NCBI GenBank assembly: GCA_016806645.1
Contig: JACSYO010000471.1
Coordinates: forward strand, 1,383,501-1,447,500
DNA: 64,000 bases
DNA from: Ophiodon elongatus
Taxonomy: Eukaryota > Chordata > Actinopteri > Perciformes > Hexagrammidae
Reading direction: 5' to 3'
This document shows positions 1 through 33,603 of the stretch, piece by piece. The translations under genes and the position numbers were made by a program. Position 1 is the first letter of the stretch. Every line of letters begins with the position of its first letter. Below the pieces are notes generated by a model that was not told where the DNA came from, did not search any database, and saw nothing but the letters and a program-made list of their open reading frames with translations.

Positions 1-256
1 ACTAGCCAATTTTGCTAACTTGTAACCCACAGTCTTGTTACAAGAGGAAAAAAGTTAAATCTAAATGCTTTAACTCAAATGGCATGGGCTTTATTATCGC
101 TGTGTAATTATGCCATGTTTTACAAATCCACAGCAGTTAAATTACAGCACTTTATTGTGAAATGTGATAAGAGATTACATTTAAAGATATAAATCTCAGA
201 AATATATTAAGATATTTAGACGCTAATAGAATTACTTAAACATTACCTTCACTCAG

Positions 257-339
257 GATATGGCGAGACAGCGCTGTGAGCCCCGAGCTGATGAAAGGAA
301 GCTGCTGATGCTACCAGAACCCGTCGACCCCATTCTGAG
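257..339 (+). CDS. Penultimate coding exon of an unrecognised gene entering from the left
   Basis: A 3' splice site (pyrimidine-rich, ending ACTCAG) precedes this 83-nt exon, and GAG|GTGACA follows it. Only one frame is open through the exon; the other two hit stops. It gives 27 codons plus two bases, starting DMARQRCEPRADER and including LLMLPEPVDPIL. The two spare bases (AG) join the T at 712 to make a serine codon, so the phases of the two exons agree. I do not recognise the family. The earlier exons lie outside the window. Confidence 0.6.
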
Positions 340-711
340 GTGACACTTCTGGCTTTCTACCAGCCACACAGTACACACCCTGTTTCCCTCCTCCATGACT
401 GGAATCACCTCTCCTAAAATATCATCTGATGACTTCATTCCCAGTCTCCTCCCTGGCAGACTAGTTGCTGTTTTAGAAAAGCTGCCGTTCCACTTACTGA
501 GCACTTTCTTTTCTCGTGGGACGAGTCATAGGGAGCACTAGAGAGTAAAAATAAAGGTGTAAATAATATGGTAATAACAACGTAACAAGAGTAAAAATAG
601 CAGCAATGTTCACGTTACTCAAGCAGTGGATCAGCAGGAGTGTGTTGTCTATTTATTTATTTTTATCCTCAGCACCTCCTGTAAAACTGTGAATCCTCTT
701 TCTCTCTGCAG

Positions 712-739
712 TGAGCTGGCCAACTCCCCCATGTGGTAG
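712..739 (+). CDS. Terminal coding exon of the same gene, ending ELANSPMW
   Basis: A strong acceptor (CTCTTTCTCTCTGCAG) is followed by 28 nt. Joined in phase to the exon ending at 339, it reads S-ELANSPMW then TAG. The inferred C-terminus of the protein is therefore LPEPVDPILSELANSPMW. The short last exon, the matching phase and the AATAAA about 630 bp downstream support a real gene end rather than chance. Family unknown. Confidence 0.6.
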
Positions 740-1395
740 AAAAAAGAAAGATGGACAGCAAGTTGCTTGTTTACCACTGAAATGCAAGTTAATTTTGCTC
801 ATAAGGAAACCTTTCAGTTTGTTCTATTGTTGTTTTGTATGTAAAAAATTGCCTTTACAAAGTTCATATTTATAAAGCAGAGCTTTTGACTTGTGAGTGT
901 TTGTATTCAAAAACAACTAGGCACAATTTGTGTTAGACTCAAAGTCTTAAGTGTCCAGAATTTTGTTTATTAGTATGGCTAATGCTTAAGAATTAGATTT
1001 TCATATGTAGCTACCAATTGTCTAAAAATATATTTCAGTTTATTTTAGACTATTTTTTAATAATAAATAATAATAATAATGCATATTTTTAGCTGATTAA
1101 AACATGGATATGTTGCAGTTGTTTTGAGAAAAGCTTGGATTTAACAGCCTACGTCTTGTTTTGGTGGCATATCAGCCCATAACCTCTGCATGTGAGTGTG
1201 AATCCTGAACCTGTGTCAAGTGTGGGTGTGGGTGTTTTACAGACACTTGTGAAATGTACTGCTGCAGCTTGTTGAGCACAGCCTTAGGTTGGGAGAACAT
1301 AAATGTTAATTTATGATACTTTTATTTTTTGATCTGGGCTTCTGTTGTAAACACAAGGCTCTTTAATAAAATATGATGATAAATACATGTTGATG
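740..1395 (+). other. 3'UTR and polyadenylation signal of the left-hand + strand gene
   Basis: AT-rich non-coding sequence follows the stop codon at 737-739. The first AATAAA in a good position is at 1365-1370, so cleavage is expected near 1385-1395. No other gene is visible here. The gene converges on rarg, which ends on the other strand at 4330. Confidence 0.45.
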
Positions 1396-1615
1396 GCTGT
1401 ATTTTGTACATTTCTATCTTAAGACTTTCCTTGTAAAGGTGTAAAGTGAAAGCAAAAGAGGACAACTGGACGCTGAAAGATCTGAGAACAAAAAGCACTT
1501 TTATCAAAATACAAGAAATACAACAACAAATAACAAATAAGCAAACAACAAGCAACAAATAAGCAAAATTCGAAATGTAAAAACACAAACAGATCAGCCC
1601 AGTCTTTGTTTTTCT

Positions 1616-1629
1616 GTGTGTGTGTGTGT

Positions 1630-1663
<34 letters not shown>

Positions 1664-1697
1664 TTGTGTGTGTGTGCTTGTGTGTGTGTGTGTGTGT
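1616..1697. repeat. (TG)n microsatellite
   Basis: Imperfect TG tract with CT and AT interruptions in the intergenic space between the left-hand + gene and rarg. A second, shorter degenerate CA tract lies at about 3122-3160. The rest of 1400-2740 shows no gene. Confidence 0.95.
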
Positions 1698-2743
1698 TTG
1701 GGTGTGTCAGAGCTATTTTGGAATATGTCCAATTGAAATAAAAATCACAAGGTGTCTGAATCCCTGAACATCAGTTATTTGCACAATGTAAAGATTGTTT
1801 ATATAAAAAGACATAAGTTAAAAAAAACTCAACAAAATGTAACAGAGATAAGATGATTCCAGCTTCAAAAGTCATTTGAGATCATGGCATTTTCTCTATC
1901 ACACAATACAAAGTAAATATATTTCACATCAATGACTTTTATAGATATTTTATTAAGTAATGTTGTTTTATTTGTTTTTGTCCAAATGCAATGAAATATC
2001 TTTGGTCTTTTTTATTTTTCTTACTCACATGCTGACATACAGAGCTGAGGCCCTAGAGACCTCATCCGGGGCTTATCTATTGCACCAGCTCAAATTCAAG
2101 AAACAAGTTTAAGAAATAGAAAAAGAAGATAAAACAGGAAAACATTTTAACATGAAATGTCGTCATTATGTGACATTTAAATACTCAACAAAGTATGTAG
2201 GATTGGCTGACGATGTGCAAAATATTGACTGTGTCTCTGAAAATGTATGTGTGTGACACACTGAAGATAAAAACATCACCATGGTTGATTAATTAATACT
2301 TTAAATCAACTTCTGTGTCCTTGATGGCTTTACGTCTGGTACTAAAGACCTATCTGACTTGTATACATGGTCACTGCTTCAAAGCTGCTGGTGTGTTGCC
2401 ACTATGGTCACGTAGGGTCTGTTTTCTGCTTACTTTCTCTACATCTTCTCTTTCTCTGCTTCATTCAGGGAGTAAACATCTCCATATATGATTATCAGAA
2501 ACATGCAGTCTTTTCTTCAGATATCATACATTAGCTGTATCTTTTTATCCCGAATATCAACAAAGTACGTTGCAGCTGAACTGCAGTGCCGTGAAGGACA
2601 ACCTGCTGATGGAGAATCTTTCCCTTACAACTGTCAAGGAGTTCAGTAAGACTCACATTGTCTTTAATCACATAGATAATGTCAATTTTATACAGCTTGC
2701 ATAAAAAAACGGTATAGTCTCAATGAAAAACAAATCATAAGTA

Positions 2744-4329
2744 TTTATTTTACAAAATCCATGTATTGCATCACTCTTTAGATGCAGCACACATGAACAC
2801 ACATCATTTGAAATTATTGCCCTGCGCTTCGGCAGACAGGTCACCCAATGTAAAGCTTTCATTTTGTTGGTAATCATGTTAGACGGTTGCAACCTCATTT
2901 AATTGAGCATGTGATTCTTGGTCGGTTTGCATTGGCATCAATATCCTACTGTCCAAGAGACGTCTTTGGGTGAGTGAACTTTGAAAAGCTTTTAGCTGTA
3001 AAACCTATTTTATGTGCGTTTTTAGGATACTAATTATTGGACTTGTGCATAAATGCTCACTGTGGATTATGGCAGTAATGACGGACATCTCTAAATCACT
3101 CTGTGATAAATGCTCTCAGTTACACACGCACACACACATACACACACACATACACACATAGACTCACCTGAAGTTTTCTGTGAAGTAAACTGCTTTTAAG
3201 GGTTATGTCCATTTGGATGATTCATAGCTCACTTTTACAAAATGAAAATATTATGGCTTCACAAAGGGCATGTACATCCTGGCCAACAACTTCATTTTTA
3301 ATAATCCTACTTCTTGTTGAAGATGTTGGCGCTGTGTCAGAGCATTTCTGAAAAAAATACTGTAGTCAGATGAGATGTGGCCCTGATGGAATCAACCTGA
3401 GATTGTGTGATGACATTTAATCTACCCTGCAGATTCTTTAGTCGAAGTATTTAAAAAAAAAAATTATATTGTGTGTATTTTTGTCGAGAGGTGGAGATAT
3501 GCTGCTGCATTTGTTTTGCGTTATTGATTAGTTTCTTATTTGCATCACAAGCACCAGAGCTGAATTTACAGTCTTCTTATTCTCTTTTGAATGTTTTACC
3601 CATTAGGGCTTTTCATACCACGTGCTTGTTGTATTGTAAGTTTGAGTCCTGCTCATGACCTGCTCTCTCTTTGCTATTGCTTTTTACTGTGTCCAATAAC
3701 GCAGAAATGCCTAACATTAAAGACAAGCTTAAAAAAGAAAAGAAAACTCACTATATGTCCAGTCAAATGTGAGCAGGACTGAGTGAAAAATATACAAAAA
3801 AGACAGTTCCACAAATAGGCAAAAAGACAGAACAGAAATGTTTACATGCTTAGAAAAACCATACAATAAAAAAATAAGTCGCAAATCTCTGAATAGTAAT
3901 AATAGGAATTCTCAAGACATTTGCGGCAAATGGACACCACATAGAGTTCTGTTGTTGCAATGTATTTTTTTTTTACCATGAATTGTATATAAAGCATAGC
4001 CCTTATAGATAGCTGAGGAGTGCATTTTCTTCTGTCCACCACATCTCGTTCCTCTTTGGGTGGACAAAACACTTTTGAAATATCTTTTAGAGTCTCATTT
4101 TGGCACAGTGATTTTTCATGACGCTCTGTTCAACCCACTTACATTTAGTGCTTTTGATTCTCCCATTCCTTGCTTCCTATACTGAATTTAACATATTTTC
4201 CTTTCAGTCAACATTTACAGTATATGTATGTGCTGTATGCAACACCGTTGTTGTATAAGAGCCTAATTCTGTGAGGTTTCCGGGAGAACTCAGTGATCTG
4301 AAGGAGGAAGCGGCATCATCTCGTCTCTC
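2744..4329 (-). other. rarg: Probable rarg 3'UTR with a candidate polyadenylation signal
   Basis: Going downstream from the rarg stop on the minus strand, the first AATAAA I see is at 2749-2744, which would give a 3'UTR of about 1.6 kb. This is an inference from the signal alone, and an earlier non-canonical signal is possible. The stretch holds no open frame that looks like a protein. Confidence 0.35.
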
Positions 4330-24909
<20,580 letters not shown>

Positions 24910-25143
24910 CGTGAAAAGTGCTGCTGGTAGTTCGGGTGACTTTTCTCTAAGTGTTTTGTTGTTTTGTCTCCCTGCGTCGTCTTCGTCAGGGGCCTGCGTT
25001 GAGTTTGAAGTGGGCTGCTGCCATTCAGCCCCTCTCAGCTGCTGGCTGCTCTGGTGTCAGGCTGCGGAGAGGCGAGAGGGATGCTGCTGAAACAGGAAAA
25101 TAGACCAGGAGCCACGTGACCAAGACCTGACCAGGTCCAGAAT
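24910..25143 (-). other. rarg: rarg gamma-1 5'UTR on the same exon, with its own 3' splice site
   Basis: A pyrimidine-rich stretch ending CTACAG stands before 25143 on the minus strand, so the gamma-1 coding exon begins here with about 234 nt of leader. This implies at least one more noncoding exon upstream; the best candidate is at 47432. The leader contains a direct repeat of TGGTCA with 5-bp spacing at 25117-25133 and an overlapping CACGTG at 25113-25118. Confidence 0.6.
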
Positions 25144-26875
25144 CTGTAGAAAAGGAGGGAAGAGAAGGTTAGATACTGGAACTAAAGTCAAACCTAGTAA
25201 GCACAGTGGCTTAACAACTCACCTAATGTCAAATCAATTCAACAAGTCAAACAAAAAAAATCAGTCGCCAAAACAATCCCTGAAAAATATCAATAGCAAA
25301 CTCCAGACGAGGAATAAAGTCATAGAAGACGAAGCGCATAAAGAGAGTGCTGAAGAAAGAGCAACACTTCTCTCATGCTTTTTGTCTGTCCTCAAAGTAG
25401 TGCAATGATTTCAGGCAACGCCATATGATTTCAATCAGCAGAACTGTATTATAAAGGGTCTCTCTGTTCCCTCTGCCAGCCTGACTCTAGCCAGCCTACT
25501 TGAGAACAGCCAGCCACAACATGGGTACAATTAACCCTTTACAACAAACACACATGACCTTCTCATTCTCACTGTGCCCTAAAAACTGTCCTCTGTGCCC
25601 TCTGTGAAGCACAGAAACCGCTGAAGGTTTGTGACGATCACCATGTCTCACCTTTTCTGTCTCTAAGGACTCACATAGTGACTCTGCGGCCCTGTCAATA
25701 GGCTAAAAGAGGGCTGCCCTCCCATCCTTCTCTATGACTCTCTCTCATCCCCTTCAGTGATTTCATGAGTGGGTGGAGCTTAACGCTCTGTGGTGGAGCT
25801 GTGTGGTAAATACAGCTCTGCAAAAGAATGTCTTGTTGTTTTGGGCCTGCTTCGGCATGGGAATCAAACACCCAGAGTGGGTGAGATACAGAGGGAGAGA
25901 ATTATGAATTTACAAATGTCCCTTATTGAACTACTAAAACTAATACACAGATTCAGTCTAAAATACATAGTGAAAAAATATGTATTGAGAGGAACAATCT
26001 GTCCTTTAAAATAGCCAACCCTGTCTCTCAATTCTGCTGACAGACTACTAAGGTGCAGAAATACAAGTACAGTAAACATATATACTGTATATATATATAT
26101 ATATATATGCACAGGGACACTCCATTCCCCACATGTGGAGGTAAAAATACCGGCCACAGCAGAGCCCTTTTACAGGACAGAGACATGCAAACATACACAT
26201 AGACACACATGGTCACACTAAGGCAATACGTCTTAATTTAGCACAAGTACACGATTCCACCAGTTCCATCTTAAAGGGTCAATTCATTAAATTACCTCTT
26301 GTGTTCTTGTGGTATCTCAACATGGATTTAATTTGCTCAGATTTTAAAATATCTCCTCTGAGATTTTCAAAACCCAACCCAATACAATTGAGATGAATGA
26401 AAGTTTGTTCATAGTACTCACAGAATTTAACTAGAAGTGCACTCCTCTCCGCCAGGTGTGTCTGCAACGACCACTACTGGAATGTTTTTTTTTATGTCCC
26501 TATACAAACTACCAATTGCCTACACAGCAAGCATATTAGATGCATTTTTTCATTTGCACGTCTCACGCAACAGATGCGCCCCCATTAAAAGCTATGCAGC
26601 TGTCTGCACTGGCTTCATGCATCTAAGCTGCAGCTCACCGTGTAATGCATTATTTTGACTGTTTAACACTTCCTCTGAACAGAAATGGTCAGTGTCTTTC
26701 GTTCTGTTAGATGTATTAGCCCTGTTAGCTGTCAGCTCTGTTAGCCAAACCGCAGGACTCTGCTGCCTGTTGGCTGCTAACAGCTAACAAGCCCCCTCCA
26801 ACTGAAATGAGAGGATGCATTCTGTTGTAGTCAGCGGTTGGTTCAGTTTGTCATCTACGAAGCGATAGTTATATA

Positions 26876-26934
26876 TACATACATACCTACATACATACAT
26901 ACATACATACATACATACTTACATACATACATAC
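26876..26934. repeat. (CATA)n tetranucleotide microsatellite
   Basis: About 14 CATA/CATAC units with two interruptions. A short (AT)n tract lies at 26086-26108. Confidence 0.93.
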
Positions 26935-27419
26935 AATAGTCTTACTAGGCTTGCAAATCAACAGAGGAACAGTTCCTAATCAGTTGCGGCCCCTACCAGC
27001 CAGTTCCCAGTAGTCAGGAATCAGCAGTCAATGACGGTATAAAACAATAAAATGTGTTTGTGTGTTTGTGTGAATCACTGCAACCACAAGAGGTCTTTGA
27101 GCATACAGTCCTGAATGAGCACAAAAAAAACCTTAGACAGATGTGTCCAACAGTATGTCAGATTAGCCATGGACAGACACAAAAATGCATGCGCACACAC
27201 ACAAAATATATGGTGCACATGTCTTTCCAGGAACAAGGTCCCAGTTAATCTCGATAATCCACACATTTCTGTGAGCAATTTTTTCAGTTGTTCCAAAACC
27301 ATTCACCTCTATTATATTGGGTGGATATCTCAAAACCTGGACCAATGTGTCCCAAACTGTTTTGGATGGCTCAGTTTCACAAAGGCTAAATGAAAAAAAA
27401 TAGTTTTCTCTGATGAAAA

Positions 27420-27715
27420 CATGTTTTATTTAAAAGCTCTAACCATAATAGTGTGCTCCAGACTTCATCAGTCCAGATCCAAAGACAATTTGTTTGCTTT
27501 TTAATTAATGCAGTCTAATACACCAGCAATGCAATGGATTCTACCTTCATGAAGATTACAATGTTCAGTTTTTGTTGAAAATGTTTTAAAGAGGTGTTCA
27601 TTTAATTTGAAGGCTACAGTTTGTGATGCTGTTGATTTTTATTGCATCAAACTGAGTGGTGTTTCTAATATTTAGTCAACCCTCACTGATATAAATGGGG
27701 CGGACAAAATAATAG
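27420..27715. repeat. Probable teleost interspersed repeat fragment
   Basis: The segment ends with GTGTTTCTAATATTTAGTC followed by ATATAAATGGGGCGGACAAA. I remember this text as widespread in fish genomes. Boundaries and class are unknown, and the call rests on memory only. Confidence 0.4.
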
Positions 27716-28827
27716 ACTCATCATCAGGCAACTGTGCTGCTATTATTGGAGAAAAATAATTCTACATCCTTTTGTTGTTGCAGCATCTATTTCTTCCCAC
27801 ACATGCGAGCACACACATCGCATATTACACATTCACACACAAAGCCACAAAGTCAGCGCAGTGAGCAATGTTTTTGAAGTCATATTTCCCATATTGACAT
27901 TTTTTCTGTAACTGCTTGGCTCTGCTGCGGTTTTTCTTCACTGCAAGGGCCAGTTAGGGAGAGTCCCTGCGACTATTTTCACAAAGAACTTTTGTGTTTG
28001 AAGATCAGAAAATGTCAAACATAGGTTGGACAAAGTGTGTAGTGATTAAAAAAAGTGATTACATACATGGTGTGGAATGGTCACATTTTGCAAAACATAT
28101 GCATGCACATGCCTCTCTAAAGGCCGAACACAGAAACATACAAGCACGGGCATGTAAGTGAACATACACAGATGTTCTGTGACTTTAATCATGTTCACGG
28201 GCAAGTCATCAGTGGAAAACATACTGCGTTCACACATGCTGAAGTGAAGGTGCAATTGACCTTGAAACATGAAGGAGTAAATATAGGACAAGGATCCCTC
28301 CACAGATGCAGCTTTTTAGTATTTCGACTTTGAAAGAGACTTCGAGTTGACTCTTTAACCAATTTAAATTCAAAGACTGAAATCACCAGTATGAAATCCA
28401 GATGTATAAAAGGATCGGGATGAGGGAAAAAAAAGTGTTGAAAGCTAAAATAAGGATGGAAAATGATAGAGGGAAACAGAGGAAAAGAAAGGGAGAGAGT
28501 TTCAAGCATCTGGCAGGCCATGTGTAAGAAGTGAACAGAGTCCTATTAATTAGAGCCATACTGGTAACTGGATTAATAAGAGAAAAAACGGACTGTGGTA
28601 AAGCAGCATGAGAGGAGGCAGAAAAAACGGGCACAGCAGTTGCAAAAAAACATACATAAAAATAACGCAACGGTTTTATTTCCACTAATAAACTATGAAA
28701 TAACGTGTGCCCAAGCCAAGGAATGGTTTCTTTCTCCCTAATGAGTAACACCCCTCCGCCCCGCCCCCTCACTCTCCCTCCAGGGGGAATACACCTTGGG
28801 TAGGGCAACAAACGCAGTGCTGTGTCT

Positions 28828-28890
28828 CCGGGCCTCCAGGCCTCAATGCTGCTTTTATGAGACCTAGCTGGGTCAGGTCAGACTGGGTCA
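28828..28890 (-). promoter_or_regulatory. Nuclear-receptor half-site cluster next to a minus-strand TATA-like box
   Basis: The + strand has GGGTCA (28870-28875), AGGTCA (28875-28880) and GGGTCA (28885-28890); the last two form a DR4. On the minus strand a CATAAAAG box follows about 20 bp downstream (near 28853), then GC-rich sequence including a CCCCGCCCC box near 28762. The layout resembles a retinoid-type promoter, but no transcript evidence exists. Confidence 0.35.
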
Positions 28891-29266
28891 CCTGGTCCTG
28901 GTTCTGCTGACACACCAACACAGGCATTCACACACACAACTGATGCTCCCTTTCCCAGACTATGGGGATTAAAAACAGCTTCAGTGTAAAAACGTGGGGA
29001 CTTTCCACCTCCATAGTTGTTTGTTTTCACATAACTTCCATCAAACTACGCTTCTAGGAGCTACCTCATTGTGTTCAGCACATTGCTGCAGCAGTTGTAA
29101 ACATCTTTCAGCTTTAAACAGTTGAAATGACAAACATTTTTTTTTAATAACATGTTTTAAGTGCTTATTAGCAGAATCATCTGGACATAGTTACAATGGG
29201 TGTAATTGTGACTAAACTTTATGGTTTTTCCAACCCAAATTGGCTTGAGGTTATAGTTATGATACA

Positions 29267-29267
<1 letters not shown>

Positions 29268-29304
<37 letters not shown>

Positions 29305-29329
29305 ACGCACACACACACGCACACGCACA

Positions 29330-29366
<37 letters not shown>
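29268..29366. repeat. (CA)n microsatellite
   Basis: About 100 bp of CA with CGCA interruptions. Confidence 0.97.
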
Positions 29367-29368
<2 letters not shown>

Positions 29369-31211
29369 AAGTCATTACTGAGAGTCTGTCCACACTAAGC
29401 TGGTTGTCATTTACATATGAAAATGACATGTCCAGAGAGTGTCATCACCTCATCAAATTTGCAACATGTAAGCTGCATGATATCATTTATTTTCGCTCAA
29501 TTTGACATGTTTAACTAACCAAAGCAAAACGCTGCAGGCAAGAGCCCTATAGAACTCAGAATTTGTGGGTGACAATCATTTGTGAAAGGTGACACTGCCA
29601 CCGCTTGCTTCTGCATGTAAGCAGCACTTGAATATTTGCCTTGTTTTCATAAAAACAGAGCCGACCATGACCTATTTGGTGCCCTACAGGCAAGATTTAA
29701 GCTGGATCCCCTTGTATCGCAGCCAGGTCCACCACCAATCATTGTGTTCATACACTCATACATAACTTTATGTCTTTGGGATTAAACTATACAGATCATT
29801 TCTCAAAATAAAACATGTGTGATAAGCTATTGGGGTGTATATAATATGCTTTATAGTTATGTTGAGGGCTTTTTTGTAATATTTTGAAAATAATAAATAT
29901 TTTTTCTTCCCTCATGCTTGGGGTGCCACTATGAATGGATGGCGCTCCTAGCATTCACCTATGCCGCCTTTGCCTATAGGGCCAGTTCTGCATAAAAATA
30001 TTTTGGTCAGCAAACAACAAAACTGTTGCAGCCAACATCTGGTCAGGAGTGGGACAGACAATCTACCGTTACTCTGCTGAGTCACAGCTGGTTAAATCTT
30101 CATTCTGTTCCCTCCTGACAAGCACAACATATGGATTTCTTTCCAACTCAAAAATACTACCTGTTGATAGACACTCTTGCATCTCTTTTATAACGCAAAG
30201 TTATGTGACAGTCAACATAAATAGAGCTTAATGACAACACCTGTATTTAGTTATAAAACATTTTACTTTCTGCAAAGCGGCAGAAAGTTGACTTCTTAAG
30301 TCAACATGATACAATGCTTAACATTATGGCAGTTAACTGCTTTGTTTAGGTCTTAGACCAATCAATCTTTGGTGTATTTAGAATTTTGGTTACATTTTCG
30401 GTTGTTTTTTTTCTGCACATTATAGAAAAATGTTTTGTTGGTGTAGAGATAATGTGGTGCAGCATTTTTAAGGGAAATAGAGGACTGAAGAATTACAGTT
30501 AATCTTACAGTTTTATTGTATAATGAGTCCACTTTTATAGTAGAGAAATGTGTGGTAAAAGGAAGTCTGTCAGTTAGTGAAGAGCGGCTTGAGTTAAAGC
30601 GTTCAGAAAATGGAGCTTGAGCAGGGTGCGTAGGTTAAAACAAAATATAACGTACATGTTGTTTCAAACTTGCACTCCTGATTATCAATGCATCATGCAA
30701 ACATGAAATCATTTTACAGTCTTAGATATTATTATCATTTTAGTTGGCATGGAAAAGCAAGTAATCATATAACTCCCAGCAGTGCAGAGTAAAGTTTTAA
30801 AACCTACAAGTTTGCTTAGTCGATTGCCCAGGATATAAACCAGTTATTTTATAGACTATGTAACAGTATCCATCTGAAAGGACTAATAGCCCCTTGTTTC
30901 CTGCCCTGTTCTTATTGTTTGGACAGGCGTCACAGTGGCAGCAACTAAACAGCTGCATTTATAGTGTACTATGTATTGCATGGTGGCCATCATTACTTGT
31001 CCACATGCATCAGCCTGTTCTGACTATTTGTTTACTCTTTAAACAGTCCCTCTTCTTAGAGGAAAGTCTCTTGGTCACTCTAACCTTCTTTAGGGTGACC
31101 AGCAGACATTTCAAAGCGAACTCTCCTTGTAATAGAAGGATCAGCGTTGTATGGATGGAATGAATTTGAATAGGTCTAATATATTATATACCACTGCACG
31201 AGTAGTATCAT

Positions 31212-31239
31212 TGGTCAGTTCTTGGTCAGTTCTTGGTCA
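31212..31239 (+). promoter_or_regulatory. Triple TGGTCA direct repeat with 5-bp spacing
   Basis: Three copies of TGGTCA separated by GTTCT each time (an 11-bp tandem repeat). The spacing is that of a DR5 retinoic acid response element, but the first base of each half-site (T) departs from the R consensus. Confidence 0.35.
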
Positions 31240-32404
31240 GTGGTGGTTTAAGGCGCCCCTTCTGTCTCCGCTACTGGTCCTTTTTGCCTCAGTCCCTCCT
31301 GTAATGTTATAAGCTGTGTTCTAAACTGCATCTGAGAGTCAATAAACGTTGAGGTGTCTGGATAGATTATCAGTAAAAAAAAAAATTCTAGCTGTAAAGC
31401 TGATCATCTTGACTTTAATAAGTCATTTAGGGTTTTTTAGGAACCCTTTATTTATGTCAACTTAATGTTTTAACTGAATGCTATCAGGAATGAAGGCAAA
31501 CTGACAAAAATATGAACAATTTGAACTATGCATGGTCAACGTATTTGTTCGGCAAAGCATCATGTGTACAATGTGGCATTTTCAACTTGTCTCAACTACA
31601 AAGGAGTACAAGCACATTGCAAGCTTTAGGATTACAAACAGAATCTTTTAGATGCAGAGGAACATAGAAGAAATGAGAAAGGTATATGTTAATATGTTAG
31701 CACTGTGAATGTTTCCATTACATTTAAACAGTGTCATTTAAATTACTCCAAACTAGTACAAAAGGTAATAAATTCATCACATCCTTTATTTTGCGTATGA
31801 TCATGTGTAGTCTCAGTGTTAGGACATCAAATGGATTACGTTGATGATGTTTTTCTTCCAAACCTTAAAAGTGGGTTCACTCCAGTGAGAGTGTGAACAC
31901 TTGGCTAAGACAAAAAAACTGTTTGTGTGATTATAAACACACTGATCTTTTGGACTGAGAACAGGACACATGCACCGAAATGTCAATTTCAGTTCTTTAG
32001 TCTTTAATTTAGTCGACAATTACAGAGAAACAGTTGTTGGCAATGAAAATCTCCTCTGGCCTCAGGCGCACTCCAGCAATGCTCGTTAAATATCTATATA
32101 AAAGAAAATCACGCAAATAAAAGCTAAATCTGAATCTAAGACATAAAATAGTGCAAGTCAAAATATAGGACTAAAATATAAACAAATAAAATATAAGTAA
32201 AGTCATATAAACTTGTGTGGACAGTTTTTCACATGACTAAAGTGAATGTAAACAGAACTTAAACAGGAATGTGAATGTATATGCGTCATGAGAAGTAATG
32301 AATATATTTAGAGAGGTCTAAACTGTCGTAAACGAGTAAGTAAAAGTAAATAAGAGTGAAGTTTTAAAGTGGCAATGATGAATTAAAAAGTCTTATAATC
32401 TGTA

Positions 32405-32515
32405 GGAGGAAGCTGTCTCTGAGCCTGGTGGTGCGGGACCCAATGCTGCGGTGCTGTCTGCCAGATGGCAGCCGGCAGAGCATTTTGTGGCCGGGCTATT
32501 TGATGATCAATCCGT
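32405..32515. repeat. Possible ancient interspersed repeat fragment
   Basis: The text AGGAAGCTGTCTCTGAGCC and TGCCAGATGGCAGCCGGCAG resembles a repeat I recall in several vertebrate genomes. Low certainty. Confidence 0.35.
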
Positions 32516-33603
32516 CAGTAAATAGAACATTTAAAAAAATGTTGTTTTCTTCTCTTCTCAACTATTTAGTCATCTTTCTGTTTCCAAACTTCCAGTGTGT
32601 GGTTTCAATCTAGAGCGGTGTGAGTCAGCTGGAAAATAGGCGGCTATTCAATGGCAAAGTGCTAAAGACTTTTTTTTTTTACTCTCTTTTTGAATTTGTT
32701 GGTTTTGCTATAGTTGTTATTTTATGAGCTTTCCTTATCTGTTGTTCTGTCTCTTTATTCTGAAATTGATGAAAAGATCATGGTTTTGTTCAGCTAGCAG
32801 ATGTATCTATGGCTACATTAGAGTGTGATATTAGGAAGGAAATCACAAGGAAAGAAAAATACAATGTCTGCCTTTGAAACCACAGAGTTTCTGTGTATGA
32901 CATCGAGCCAAAGAGTAAACTAAAAGTCTGAGTGCATGTGAAGGCTAAAAATGACCCAAAAACAGCCAAATGCAAGGAAAAACATGACTTCAGCGGGGAC
33001 AATTAGCTGTAAACCATAAAACCACAATCAAATCTGACTTTTTCTGAGAGAATGGAGCCAGGGATGATCTGTGCTGAACACACCAAGTAGAAAATGCACA
33101 TACTGACACACAGAAACCATTACAGAGGGGGAAAAACACAGGCACCATCACCCACAAACAACATAATTAGACTCTCCAACAAATGACCGTACTATATTTT
33201 ATGTCAAACTGACATGTAAAAATGTCTTTTGACGAACACAAATATTGCTGGGCCATAAACCATCAGGGTCTGACTGACATCTTATTACCACAAAATGGTT
33301 CTGGCTGTGGCAAAACACATATTTCCATTTTATTTAAGCCATTATGTTGTTAGCTTAGTCAAGAATGTATACACAGATGTATGTATTAGGCTTCAAAACA
33401 ACATTTGATATCTGACTTTCAAAGTACTCAGAAACATCTTTCAGAATGATTGCCAGATATTCATTTTATGGAAATGATTTCCAGTAAACCGGATCTGATC
33501 TGCCTCGCTTAGTTTATAGAGGCTATAAAAAAACTATGTTTGAAGTTTGAAGGAGACGAAGTTGACAATCCATTTGTCCCAGTGACGTCTCGACCTAAAG
33601 GCA

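Noticed and set aside
253..504. 83-codon minus-strand frame near the left end
   Set aside because: It overlaps the + strand exon 257-339, whose splice sites and phase are convincing; the minus frame has no matching splice pattern.
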